A stretch of 64,000 bases of DNA from Hippasteria phrygiana (taxonomy: Eukaryota; Echinodermata; Asteroidea; Valvatida; Goniasteridae): assembly GCA_037893225.1 (NCBI GenBank), contig JAZGUH010000720.1, positions 124,001 through 188,000 of the forward strand. Reading direction: 5' to 3'. How positions within the stretch are numbered: the stretch's first letter is position 1; each line of letters opens with the position of its first letter. Under the pieces are notes generated by a model. That model had not been told where the DNA came from. It saw nothing but the letters and a program-made list of their open reading frames with translations, and searched no databases. Made by a program: the position numbers and the translations under genes. Positions 35,690 through 50,100 of the stretch are shown here, piece after piece.

Positions 35690-38600
35690 TTCAGCCAAAT
35701 GATGGCCGAGATAAGCGAGTAGGTTTTTTAAACTAATTTTTCTCCATTCCCGCATAAGTGCACTTGCTATACAATGGACTAGCCGAGACCCCAACCACGC
35801 AACTTGGGCCCCAAATGAGGGCGTTTTTCGGTCTGACATTGAACGAAATTACGCACAATCTTGATACTGTTGGAAAGAGGGACTCCTCAGCAACATCCAT
35901 ACCAATTTCCAGCTCCGCAGACGCCAGTTCAGCCGAATGATGGCCGAGATAAGCGAGTATTTTTTTTCGAACTGATTTTGTCTGCATTCCCGCATGAGTG
36001 TACATGCTATACAATGGACTAGCCGAGAACCCCACCACCAAAGAGGGCGTTTTTCGGTCTGACGTTGAACGAAACTGCGCACAATCTTGATACTGATGGA
36101 AAGAGGGACTCATCAGCAACATCCAGACCAATCCCCAGCACCTCAGACCCAAGTTCAGCCAAATGATGGCCGAGATAAGCGAGTAGGTTTTTTTAACTGA
36201 TTTTTTCTGCATTCCCGCATGAGTGTACATGCTATACAATAGACTAGCCGAGACCCCCACCACGCAACTTGGGCCCCAAAGGAGGGCGTTTTTCGGTGTG
36301 ACATTGAACGAAATTGCGCAAAATCTTGATACTGATGGAAAGAGGGACTCCTCAGCAACATCCCGACCAATTTCCAGCTCCACAGACCCCAGTTCAGCCG
36401 AGTGATGGCCGAGATAAGCGAGTATTTTTGTTGGAACTGATTTTTTCTGCATTCCTGCATGAGTGTACATGCTGTACAATGGACCAGCCGAGAACCCCAC
36501 CACCAAAGAGGGCGTTTTTCGGACTGACGTTGAACGAAACTGCGCACAATCTTGATACTTATGGAAAGAGGGACTCATCAGCAACATCCAGACCAATCCC
36601 CAGCAATTCAGACCCAAGTTCAGCCAAATGATGGCCGAGATAAGCGAGTAGGTTTTTTAAACAAATTTTTCTCCATTCCCGCATAAGTGCACTTGCTATA
36701 CAATGGACTAGCCGAGACCCCCACCACGCAACTTGGGCCCCAAATGAGGGCGTTTTTCGGTCTGACATTGAACGAAATTGCGCACAATCTTGATACTGTT
36801 GGAAAGAGGGACTCATTAGCAACATCCAAACAAATCTCCAGCTCCTCAGACCTCAGTTCAGCTGAATGATGTCGGACATAAGCGAGTAGGTTTTTTGAAC
36901 AAATTTTTCTGCATTCTACCTTAAGTGCACAAGCTATACAATGGACTAGCCGAACCCCCCCCCCCCCCCCCCCCCCCACGCAACTTGGGCGCCAAATTAG
37001 GGCGTTTTTCGATCTGATGTTGAACGAAATTGCGCACAATCTTGATTCTGTTGGAAAGAGGGACTCCTCAGCAACATCCAGAACAATCTCAAGCTCCTCA
37101 GACCCAAGTTCAGCCGAATGATAGCCGAAATAGGCGAGTATGTTTTTCGAAAGAATTTGTCTGCATTCCCGCATAAGTGCACATGCTATACAATGTACTA
37201 GCCGAGACCCCAACCACGCAACTTGGGCCCCAAATGATGGCGTTTTTCGGTCTGACATTGAACGAAATTGCGCACAATCTTGATACTGTTGGAAAGAGGG
37301 ACTCCTCAGCAACATGCCGACCAATTTCCAGCTCCACAGACGCTAGTTCAGCCGAGTGATGGCCGAGATAAGCGAGTATTTGTTTTCGAACTGATTTTTT
37401 CTACATTCCCGCATGAGTGTACATGCTATACAATGGACTAACCGAGAACCCCACCACCAAATGAGGGCGTTTTTCGGTCTGACGTTGAACGAAACTGCGC
37501 ACAATCTTGATACTGATGGAAAGAGGGACTCATCAGCAACATCCAGACTAATCCCTAGCTCCTCAGACCCAAGTTCAGCCAAATGATGGCCGAGATAAGC
37601 GAGTAGGTTTTTTAAACTAATTTTTCTCCATTCCCGCATAAGTGCACTTGCTATACAATTGGCTAGCCGAGACCCCCACCACGCAACTTGGGCCCCAAAT
37701 GAGGGCGTTTTTCGGTCTGACATTGAACGATATTGCGCACAATCTTGATACTGTTGGAAAGAGGGACTCATTAGCAACATCCAAACAAATCTCCAGCTCC
37801 TCAGACCTCAGTTCAGCTGAATGATGGCGGACATAAGCGAGTAGGTTTTTTGAACAAATTTTTCTGCATTCTAGCTTAAGTGCACAAGCTATACAATGGA
37901 CTAGCCGAACCCCCCCCCCCCCCCCCCCCCCACGCAACTTGGGCCTCAAATTAGGGCGTTTTTCGATCTGATGTTGAACGAAATTGCGCACAATCTTGAT
38001 ACTGTTGGAAAGAGGGACTCCTCAGCAACATCCAGAACAATCTCAAGCTCCTCAGACCCAAGTTCAGCCAAATGATGGCCGAGATAAGCGAGTAGGTTTT
38101 TTAAACTAATTTTTCTCCATTCCCGCATAAGTGCACTTGCTATACAATGGACTAGCCGAGACCCCCACCACGCAACTTGGGCCCCAAATGAGGGCGTTTT
38201 TCGGTCTGACATTGAACGAAATTGCGCACAATCTTGATACTGTTGGAAAGAGGGACTCCTCAGCAACATCCATACCAATTTCCAGCTCCGCAGACGCCAG
38301 TTCAGCCGAATGATGGCCGAGATAAGCGAGTATTTTTTTTCGAACTGATTTTGTCTGCATTCCCGCATGAGTGTACATGCTATACAATGGACTAGCCGAG
38401 AACCCCACCACCAAAGAGGGCGTTTTTCGGTCTGACGTTGAACGAAACTGCGCACAATCTTGATACTGATGGAAAGAGGGACTCATCAGCAACATCCAGA
38501 CCAATCCCCAGCACCTCAGACCCAAGTTCAGCCAAATGATGGCCGAGATAAGCGAGTAGGTTTTTTTAACTGATTTTTTCTGCATTCCCGCATGAGTGTA

Positions 38601-39715
38601 CATGCTATACAATAGACTAGCCGAGACCCCCACCACGCAACTTGGGCCCCAAAGGAGGGCGTTTTTTGGTGTGACATTGAACGAAATTGCGCAAAATCTT
38701 GATACTGATGGAAAGAGGGACTCCTCAGCAACATCCCGACCAATTTCCAGCTCCACAGACCCCAGTTCAGCCGAGTGATGGCCGAGATAAGCGAGTATTT
38801 TTGTTGGAACTGATTTTTTCTGCATTCCTGCATGAGTGTACATGCTGTACAATGGACCAGCCGAGAACCCCACCACCAAAGAGGGCGTTTTTCGGACTGA
38901 CGTTGAACGAAACTGCGCACAATCTTGATACTTATGGAAAGAGGGACTCATCAGCAACATCCAGACCAATCCCCAGCAATTCAGACCCAAGTTCAGCCAA
39001 ATGATGGCCGAGATAAGCGAGTAGGTATTTTTAACTGATTTTTTCTGCATTCCTGCATGAGTGTACATGCTATACAATGGACTAGCCGAGACCCCCACCA
39101 CGCAACTTGGGCCCCAAATGAGGGTATTTTTCGGTCTGACGTTGAACAAAATTGCGCACAATCTTGATACTGATTGAAAGAGGGACTCATCAGCAACATC
39201 TAGACCAATTTCCAGCTCCACAGACCCCAGGTTAGCCGAATTATGGCCGAGACAAGCGAGTAAGTTTTTCGAACGAATTTTTCTGCATTCCCGCAAAAGT
39301 GCACATGCTATACAATGGACTAGACGAGACCCCCACCACGCAACTTGGGCCCCAAATGAGGACGTTTTTCGATCTGATGTTGAACAAAATTGCGCACAAT
39401 CTGGATACTGTTGGAAAGATGGACTCATTAGCAACATCCAAACCAATCACCAGCTCCTCAGACCTCATTTCAGCCGAATGATGGCGGACATAAACGAGTA
39501 GGTTTTTCGAACTAACTTTTCTGCATTCCCGCTTAAGTGCACATGCTATACAATGGACTAGCCGAAACCTCCCCCCCCCCCCAACGCAACTTGGGCCCCA
39601 AATTAAGGACGTTTTTCGTTCTGATGTTGAAAAAAATTGCGCACAATCTGGATACTGTTGGAAAGAGGGACTCATCAGCAACATCCAGACCAATCCCTAG
39701 CTCCTCAGACCCAAG
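35690..39715. repeat. 2373-bp tandem duplication of satellite and adjoining monomers
   Basis: Block 35690-38062 is repeated from 38063 with the same order of monomers (238-226-239-226...) until about 38992, after which the second copy continues into other monomer types. The block contains C23 (36955-36977) and C22 (37910-37931) tracts. Confidence 0.75.
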
Positions 39716-42105
39716 TTCAGCCAAATGATGGCCGAGATAAGCGAGTAGGTTTTTTAAACTAATTTTTCTCCATTCCCGCATAAGTGCACTTGCTATACAA
39801 TGGACTAGCCGAGACCCCCACCACGCAACTTGGGCCCCAAATGAGGGCGTTTTTCGGTCTGACATTGAACGAAATTGCGCACAATCTTGATACTGTTGGA
39901 AAGAGGGACTCCTCAGCAACATCCATACCAATTTCCAGCTCCGGAGACGCCAGTTCAGCCGAATAATGGCCGAGATAAGCGAGTATTTTTTTTCGAACTG
40001 ATTTTGTCTGCATTCCCGCATGAGTGTACATGCTATACAATGGACTAGCCGAGAACCCCACCACAAAAGAGGGCGTTTTTCGGTCTGACGTTGAACGAAA
40101 CTGCGCACAATCTTGATACTGATGGAAAGAGGGACTCATCAGCAACATCCAGACCAATCCCCAGCACCTCAGACCCAAGTTCAGCCAAATGATGGCCGAG
40201 ATAAGCGAGTAGGTTTTTTTAACTGATTTTTTCTGCATTCCCGCATGAGTGTACATGCTATACAATAGACTAGCCGAGACCCCCACCACGCAACTTGGGC
40301 CCCAAAGGAGGGCGTTTTTCGGTGTGACATTGAACGAAATTGCGCAAAATCTTGATACTGATGGAAAGAGGGACTCCTCAGCAACATCCCGACCAATTTC
40401 CAGCTCCACAGACGCCAGTTCAGCCGAGTGATGGCCGAGATAAGCGAGTATTTGTGTTGGAACTTATTTTTTCTGCATTCCTGCATGAGTGTACATGCTA
40501 TACAATGGACTAGCCGAGACCCCCACCACGCAACTTGGGCCCCAAATGAGGGTGTTTTTCGGTCTGACGTTGAACAAAATTGCGCACAATCTTGATACTG
40601 ATTGAAAGAGGGACTCATCAGCAACATCCAGACCAATTTCCAGCTCCACAGACCCCAGGTTAGCCGAATTATGGCCGAGACAAGCGAGTAAGTTTTTCGA
40701 ACGAATTTTTCTGCATTCCCGCAAAAGTGCACATGCTATACAATGGACTAGACGAGACCCCCACCACGCAACTTGGGCCCCAAATGAGGACGTTTTTTCG
40801 ATCTGATGTTAAACAAAATTGCGCACAATCTGGATACTGTTGGAAAGATGGACTCATTAGCAACATCCAAACCAATCACCAGCTCCTTAGACCTCATTTC
40901 AGCCGAATGATGGCGGACATAAACAAGTAGGTTTTTCGAACTAACTTTTCTGCATTCCCGCTTAAGTGCACATGCTTTACAATGGACTAGCCGAAACCTC
41001 CCCCCCCCCCCCCCCCCCAACGCAACTTGGGCCCCAAATTAAGGCGTTTTTCGATCTGATGTTGAACGAAATTGCACACAATCTTGATACTGTTGGAAAG
41101 AGGGACTCCTCAGCAACATCCCGACCAATTTCCAGCTCCACAGACGCTAGTTCAGCCGAGTGATGGCCGAGATAAGCGAGTATTTTTGTTGGAACTGATT
41201 TTTTCTACATTCCCGCATGAGTGTATATGCTATACAATGGACTAGCCGAGAACCCCACCACCAAATGAGGGCGTTTTTCGGTCTGACGTTGAACGAAACT
41301 GCGCACAATCTTGATACTGATGGAAAGAGGGACTCATCAGCAACATCCCGACCAATTTCCAGCTCCACAGACGCTAGTTCAGCCAAATGATGGCCGAGAT
41401 AAGAGAGTAGGTTTTTTAAACAAATTTTTCTCCATTCCCGCATAAGTGCACATGCTATACAATGGACTAGCCGAGACCCCCACCACGCAACTTGGGCCCC
41501 AAATGAGGGCGTTTTTCGGTCTGACATTGAACGATATTGCGCACAATCTTGATACTGTTGGAAAGAGGGACTCATTAGCAACATCCAAACAAATCTCCAG
41601 CTCCTCAGACCTCAGTTCAGCTGAATGATGGCGGACATAAGCGAGTAGGTTTTTTGAACACATTTTTCTGCATTCTAGCTTAAGTGCACAAGCTATACAA
41701 TGGACTAGCCGAACCCCCACCCCCCCCCCCCCCCCCACGCAACTTGGGCCCCAAATTAGGGCGTTTTTCGATCTGATGTTGAACGAAATTGCGCACAATC
41801 TTGATACTGTTGGAAAGAGGGACTCCTCAGCAACATCCAGAACAATCTCACGCTCCTCAGACCCAAGTTCAGCCGAATGATAGCCGAAATAGGCGAGTAT
41901 GTTTTTCGAAAGAATTTGTCTGCATTCCCGCATAAGTGCACATGCTATACAATGTACTAGCCGAGACCCCAACCACGCAACATGGGCCCCAAATGATGGC
42001 GTTTTTCGGTCTGACATTGAACGAAATTGCGCACAATCTTGATACTGTTGGAAAGAGGGACTCCTCAGCAACATGCCGACCAATTTCCAGCTCCACAGAC
42101 GCTAG
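39716..42105. repeat. 2.4-kb satellite block, partner of 58974-61357
   Basis: Lengths 238-226-239-241-238-253-227-238-252-238 match 238-226-239-241-238-252-227-238-247-238 at an offset of 19,257-19,258 bp. Again only the C-tract monomers differ. Confidence 0.75.
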
Positions 42106-45100
42106 TTCAGCCGAGTGATGGCCGAGATAAGCGAGTATTTTTTTTCGAACTGATTTTTTCTACATTCCCGCATGAGTGTACATGCTATACAATGGACTAG
42201 CCGAGAACCCCACCACCAAATGAGGGCGTTTTTCGGTCTGACGTTGAACGAAACTGCGCACAATCTTGATACTGATGGAAAGAGGGACTCATCAGCAACA
42301 TCCAGACTAATCCCTAGCTCCTCAGACCCAAGTTCAGCCAAATGATGGCCGAGATAAGCGAGTAGGTTTTTTAAACAAATTTTTCTCCATTCCCGCATAA
42401 GTGCACTTGCTATACAATGGACTAGCCGAGACCCCCACCACGCAACTTGGGCCCCAAATGAGGGTGTTTTTCGGTCTGACGTTGAACAAAATTGCGCACA
42501 ATCTTGATACTGATTGAAAGAGGGACTCATCAGCAACATCCAGACCAATTTCCAGCTCCACAGACCCCAGGTTAGCAGAATTATGGCCGAGACAAGCGAG
42601 TAAGTTTTTCGAACGAACTTTTCTGCATTCCCGCAAAAGTGCACATGCTATACAATGGACTAGACGAGACCCCCACAACGCAACTTGGGCCCCAAATGAG
42701 GACGTTTTTCGATCTGATGTTGCACAAAATGCGCACAATCTGGATACTGTTGGAAAGATGCACTCATTAGCAACATCCAAACCAATCACCAGCTCCTCAG
42801 ACCTCATTTCAGCCGAATGATGGCGGACATAAACGAGTAGGTTTTTCGAACTAACTTTTCTGCATTCCCGCTTCAGTGCACATGCTATACAATGGACTAG
42901 CCGAAACCTCCCCCCCCCCCCCAACGCAACTTGGGCCCCAAATTAAGGCGTTTTTCGATCTGATGTTGAACGAAATTGCACACAATCTTGATACTGTTGG
43001 AAAGAGGGACTCCTCAGCAACATCCCGACCAATTTCCAGCTCCACAGACGCCAGTTCAGCCGAATGATGGCCGAGATAAGCGAGTATTTTTGTTGGAACT
43101 GATTTTTTCTGCATTCCTGCATGAGTGTACATGCTATACAATGGACTAGCCGAGACCCCCACCACGCAACTTGGGCCCCAAATGAGGGTGTTTTTCGGTC
43201 TGACGTTGAACGAAAATGCGCACAATCTTGATACTGTTGGAAAGAGGGACTCCTCAGCAACATCCATACCAATTTCCAGCTCCGCAGGCCCAAGTTCAGC
43301 CAAATGATGGCCGAGATAAGCGAGTAGTTTTTTTTCCGAACTGATTTTGTCTGCATTCACGCATGAGTGTACATGCTATACAATGGACTAGCCGAGACCC
43401 CCACCACCAAAGAGGGCGTTTTTCGGTCTGACGTTGAACGAAACTGCGCACAATCTTGATACTGATGGAAAGAGGGACTCATTAGCAACATCCAAACAAA
43501 TCTCCAGCTCCTCAGACCTCAGTTCAGCTGAATGATGGCGGACATAAGCGAGTAGGTTTTTTGAACAAATTTTTCTGCATTCTAGCTTAAGTGCACAAGC
43601 TATACAATGGACTAGCCGAACCACCCCCCCCCCCCCCCCCCACGCAACTTGGGTCCCAAATTAGGGCGTTTTTCGGTCTGACATTGAACGAAATTGCGCA
43701 CAATCTTGATACTGTTGGAAAGAGGGACTCCTCAGCAACATCCCGACCAATTTCCAGCTCCACAGACGCTAGTTCAGCCGAGTGATGGCCGAGATCAGCG
43801 AGCATTCTTTTTCGAACTGATTTTTTCTACATTCCCGCATGAGGGTACATACTATACAATGGACTACCGAGAACCCCACCACCAAATGAGGGCGTTTTTC
43901 GGTCTGACGTTGAACGAAACTGCGCACAATCTTGATACTGATGGAAAGAGGGACTCATCAGCAACATCCAGACCAATCCCCAGCTCCTCAGACCCAAGTT
44001 CAGCCAAATGATGGCCGAGATAAGCGAGTAGGTTTTTAAACTAATTTTTCTCCATTCCCGCATAAGTGCACTTGCTATACAATGGACTAGCCGAGACCCC
44101 CACCACGCAACTTGGGCCCCAAATGAGGGCGTTTTTCGGTCTGACATTGAACGAAATTGCGCACAATCTTGATACTGTTGGAAAGAGGGACTCTTCAGCA
44201 ACAACCATACCAATTTCCAGCTCCGCAGGCCCAAGTTCAGCCAAATGATGGCCGAGATAAGCGAGTATTTGTTTTCGAACTGATTTTTTCTGCATTCCCG
44301 CATGAGTGTACATGCTATACAATGGACTAGCCGAGACCCCCAGAATGCAACTTGGGCCCCAAATGAGGGCGTTTTTCGGTTTGACATTAAACGAAAATGC
44401 GCACAATCTTGACACTGTTGGAAAGAGGGACTCCTCAGCAACATCCCGACCAATTTCCAGCTCCTCAGACGCCAGTTCAGCCGAATGATGGCCGAGATAA
44501 GCGAGTATTTGTTTTCGAACTGATTTTTTCTGCATTCCCGCATGAGTGTACATGCTATACAATGGACTAGCCGAGACCCCCACCACGCAACTTGGGCCCC
44601 AAAGGAGGGCGTTTTTCGGTGTGACATTGAACGAAATTGCGCAAAATCTTGATACTGATGGAAAGAGGGACTCCTCAGCAACATCCCGACCAATTTCCAG
44701 CTCCTCAGACCCAAGTTCAGCCAAATGATGGCCGAGATAAGCGAGTAGGTTTTTTAAACAAATTTTTCTCCATTCCCGCATAAGTGCACTTGCTATACAA
44801 TGGACTAGCCAAGACCCCCACCACGCAACTTGGGCCCCAAATGAGGGCGTTTTTCGGTCTGACATTGAACGAAATTGCGCACAATCTTGATACTGTTGGA
44901 AAGAGGGACTCATTAGCAACATCCAAACAAATCTCCAGCTCCTCAGACCTCAGTTCAGCTGAATGATGGCGGACATAAGCGAGTAGGTTTTTTGAACAAA
45001 TTTTTCTGCATTCTAGCTTAAGTGCACAAGCTATACAATGGACTAGCCGAACCCCCCCCCCCCCCCCCCCACGCAACTTGGGCGCCAAATTAGGGCGTTT

Positions 45101-47106
45101 TTCGATCTGATGTTGAACGAAATTGCGCACAATCTTGATTCTGTTGGAAAGAGGGACTCCTCAGCAACATCCAGAACAATCTCAAGCTCCTCAGACCCAA
45201 GTTCAGCCGAATGATAGCCGAAATAGGCGAGTATGTTTTTCGAAAGAATTTGTCTGCATTCCCGCATAAGTGCACATGCTATACAATGTACTAGCCGAGA
45301 CCCCAACCAGCAACATGGGCCCCAAATGATGGCGTTTTTCGGTCTGACATTGAACGAAATTGCGCACAATCTTGATACTGTTGGAAAGAGGGACTCCTCA
45401 GCAACATGCCGACCAATTTCCAGCTCCACAGACGCTAGTTCAGCCGAGTGATGGCCGAGATAAGCGAGTATTTTTTTTCGAACTGATTTTTTCTACATTC
45501 CCGCATGAGTGTACATGCTATACAATGGACTAGCCGAGAACCCCACCACCAAATGAGGGCGTTTTTCGGTCTGACGTTGAACGAAACTGCGCACAATCTT
45601 GATACTGATGGAAAGAGGGACTCATCAGCAACATCCAGACTAATCCCTGGCTCCTCAGACCGAAGTTCAGCCAAATGATGGCCGAGATAAGCGAGTAGGT
45701 TTTTTAAACAAATTTTTCTCCATTCCCGCATAAGTGCACTTGCTATACAATGGACTAGCCGAGACCCCCAGCACGCAACTTGGGCCCCAAATGAGGGTGT
45801 TTTTCGGTCTGACGTTGAACAAAATTGCGCACAATCTTGATACTGATTGAAAGAGGGACTCATCAGCAACATCCAGACCAATTTCCAGCTCCACAGACCC
45901 CAGGTTAGCCGAATTATGGCCGAGACAAGCGAGTAAGTTTTTCGAACGAACTTTTCTGCATTCCCGCAAAAGTGCACATGCTATACAATGGACTAGACGA
46001 GACCCCCACAACGCAACTTGGGCCCCAAATGAGGACGTTTTTCGATCTGATGTTGCACAAAATGCGCACAATCTGGATACTGTTGGAAAGATGCACTCAT
46101 TAGCAACATCCAAACCAATCACCAGCTCCTCAGACCTCATTTCAGCCGAATGATGGCGGACATAAACGAGTAGGTTTTTCGAACTAACTTTTCTGCATTC
46201 CCGCTTCAGTGCACATGCTATACAATGGACTAGCCGAAACCTCCCCCCCCCCCCCCCAACGCAACTTGGGCCCCAAATTAAGGCGTTTTTCGATCTGATG
46301 TTGAACGAAATTGCACACAATCTTGATACTGTTGGAAAGAGGGACTCCTCAGCAACATCCCGACCAATTTCCAGCTCCACAGACGCCAGTTCAGCCGAAT
46401 GATGGCCGAGATAAGCGAGTATTTTTGTTGGAACTGATTTTTTTCTGCATTCCTGCATGAGTGTACATGCTATACAATGGACTAGCCGAGACCCCCACCA
46501 CGCAACTTGGGCCCCAAATGAGGGTGTTTTTCGGTCTGACGTTGAACGAAAATGCGCACAATCTTGATATTGTTGGAAAGAGGGACTCCTCAGCAACATC
46601 CATACCAATTTCCAGCTCCGCAGGCCCAAGTTCAGCCAAATGATGGCCGAGATAAGCGAGTAGTTTTTTTTCCGAACTGATTTTGTCTGCATTCACGCAT
46701 GAGTGTACATGCTATACAATGGACTAGCCGAGACCCCCACCACCAAAGAGGGCGTTTTTCGGTCTGACGTTGAACGAAACTGCGCACAATCTTGATACTG
46801 ATGGAAAGAGGGACTCATTAGCAACATCCAAACAAATCTCCAGCTCCTCAGACCTCAGTTCAGCTGAATGATGGCGGACATAAGCGAGTAGGTTTTTTGA
46901 ACAAATTTTTCTGCATTCTAGCTTAAGTGCACAAGCTATACAATGGACTAGCCGAACCACCCCCCCCCCCCCCCCACGCAACTTGGGTCCCAAATTAGGG
47001 CGTTTTTCGGTCTGACATTGAACGAAATTGCGCACAATCTTGATACTGTTGGAAAGAGGGACTCCTCAGCAACATCCCGACCAATTTCCAGCTCCACAGA
47101 CGCTAG
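42106..47106. repeat. 3.33-kb satellite repeat, one and a half copies
   Basis: The order 227-239-236-247-240-228-250-226-237-240-240-238-248-237 (42106-45438) restarts at 45439 with 227-239-236-249-241-228-248. Part of it is also duplicated at 27601-30701. Confidence 0.7.
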
Positions 47107-50100
47107 TTCAGCCGAGTGATGGCCGAGATCAGCGAGCATTCTTTTTCGAACTGATTTTTTCTACATTCCCGCATGAGGGTACATACTATACAATGGACTA
47201 CCGAGAACCCCACCACCAAATGAGGGCGTTTTTCGGTCTGACGTTGAACGAAACTGCGCACAATCTTGATACTGATGGAAAGAGGGACTCATCAGCAACA
47301 TCCAGACCAATCCCCAGCTCCTCAGACCCAAGTTCAGCCAAATGATGGCCGAGATAAGCGAGTAGGTTTTTAAACTAATTTTTCTCCATTCCCGCATAAG
47401 TGCACTTGCTATACAATGGACTAGCCGAGACCCCCACCACGCAACTTGGGCCCCAAATGAGGGCGTTTTTCGGTCTGACATTGAACGAAATTGCGCACAA
47501 TCTTGATACTGTTGGAAAGAGGGACTCTTCAGCAACAACCATACCAATTTCCAGCTCCGCAGGCCCAAGTTCAGCCAAATGATGGCCGAGATAAGCGAGT
47601 ATTTGTTTTCGAACTGATTTTTTCTGCATTCCCGCATGAGTGTACATGCTATACAATGGACTAGCCGAGACCCCCAGAATGCAACTTGGGCCCCAAATGA
47701 GGGCGTTTTTCGGTTTGACATTAAACGAAAATGCGCACAATCTTGACACTGTTGGAAAGAGGGACTCCTCAGCAACATCCCGACCAATTTCCAGCTCCTC
47801 AGACGCCAGTTCAGCCGAATGATGGCCGAGATAAGCGAGTATTTGTTTTCGAACTGATTTTTTCTGCATTCCCGCATGAGTGTACATGCTATACAATGGA
47901 CTAGCCGAGACCCCCACCACGCAACTTGGGCCCCAAAGGAGGGCGTTTTTCGGTGTGACATTGAACGAAATTGCGCAAAATCTTGATACTGATGGAAAGA
48001 GGGACTCCTCAGCAACATCCCGACCAATTTCCAGCTCCACAGACGCCAGTTCAGCCGAGTGATGGCCGAGATAAGCGAGTATTTTAGTTCGAACTGATTT
48101 TGTCTGCATTCTGCATGAGTGTACATGCTATACAATGGACTAGCCGAGACCCCCACCACGCAATTTGGGCCCCAAATGAGGGTGTTTTTCGGTCTGACGT
48201 TGAACGAAAATGCGCACAATCTTGATACTGTTGGAAAGAGGGACTCCTCAGCAACATCCCGACCAATTTCCAGCTCCTCAGACGCCAGTTCAGCCGAATG
48301 ATGGCCGAGTTAAGCGAGTATTGTTTTTCGAACTGATTTTGTCTGCATTCAGGCATGAGTGTACATGCTATACAATGGACTAGCCGAGAACCCCACCACG
48401 CAACTTGGGCCCCAAATGATGGCGTTTTGCGGTCTGACATTGAACGAAATTGCGCACAATCTTGATACTGTTGGAATAAGGGACTCCTCAGCAACATCCC
48501 GACCAATTTCCAGCTCCACAGACGCTAGTTCAGCCGAGTGATGGCCGAGATAATCGAGTATTTTTTTTCGAACTGATTTTTTCTACATTCCCGCATGAGT
48601 GCACATGCTATACAATGGACTAGCCGAGAACCCCACCACCAAATGAGGGCGTTTTTCGGTCTGACGTTGAACGAAACTGCGCACAATCTTGATACTGATG
48701 GAAAGAGGGACTCATCAGCAACATCCAGACCAATCCCTAGCTCCTCAGACCCAAGTTCAGCCAAATGATGGCCGAGATAAGCGAGTAGGTTTTTTAAACA
48801 AATTTTTCTCCATTCCCGCATAAGTGCACTTGCTATACAATGGACTAGCCGAGACCCCCACCACGCAACTTGGGCCCCAAATTAGGGCGTTTTTCGGTCT
48901 GACATTGAACGAAATTGCGCACAATCTTGATACTGTTGGAAAGAGGGACTCCTCAGCAACATCCCGACCAATTTCCAGCTCCACAGACGCTAGTTCAGCC
49001 GAGTGATGGCCGAGATCAGCGAGCATTCTTTTTCGAACTGATTTTTTCTACATTCCCGCATGAGGGTACATACTATACAATGGACTACCGAGAACCCCAC
49101 CACCAAATGAGGGCGTTTTTCGGTCTGACGTTGAACGAAACTGCGCACAATCTTGATACTGATGGAAAGAGGGACTCATCAGCAACATCCAGACCAATCC
49201 CCAGCTCCTCAGACCCAAGTTCAGCCAAATGATGGCCGAGATAAGCGAGTAGGTTTTTAAACTAATTTTTCTCCATTCCCGCATAAGTGCACTTGCTATA
49301 CAATGGACTAGCCGAGACCCCCACCACGCAACTTGGGCCCCAAATGAGGGCGTTTTTCGGTCTGACATTGAACGAAATTGCGCACAATCTTGATACTGTT
49401 GGAAAGAGGGACTCTTCAGCAACAACCATACCAATTTCCAGCTCCGCAGGCCCAAGTTCAGCCAAATGATGGCCGAGATAAGCGAGTATTTGTTTTCGAA
49501 CTGATTTTTTCTGCATTCCCGCATGAGTGTACATGCTATACAATGGACTAGCCGAGACCCCCAGAATGCAACTTGGGCCCCAAATGAGGGCGTTTTTCGG
49601 TTTGACATTAAACGAAAATGCGCACAATCTTGACACTGTTGGAAAGAGGGACTCCTCAGCAACATCCCGACCAATTTCCAGCTCCTCAGACGCCAGTTCA
49701 GCCGAATGATGGCCGAGATAAGCGAGTATTTGTTTTCGAACTGATTTTTTCTGCATTCCCGCATGAGTGTACATGCTATACAATGGACTAGCCGAGACCC
49801 CCACCACGCAACTTGGGCCCCAAAGGAGGGCGTTTTTCGGTGTGACATTGAACGAAATTGCGCAAAATCTTGATACTGATGGAAAGAGGGACTCCTCAGC
49901 AACATCCCGACCAATTTCCAGCTCCACAGACGCCAGTTCAGCCGAGTGATGGCCGAGATAAGCGAGTATTTTAGTTCGAACTGATTTTGTCTGCATTCTG
50001 CATGAGTGTACATGCTATACAATGGACTAGCCGAGACCCCCACCACGCAATTTGGGCCCCAAATGAGGGTGTTTTTCGGTCTGACGTTGAACGAAAATGC

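Larger units (their letters stand above)
32124..35927. repeat. About 950-bp four-monomer HOR, four copies
   Basis: Copies of 956, 952, 947 and about 949 bp starting at 32124, 33080, 34032 and 34979. The B, A and A monomers are 227, 238 and 238 in every copy, so the unit length varies only through the C tract. Confidence 0.85.
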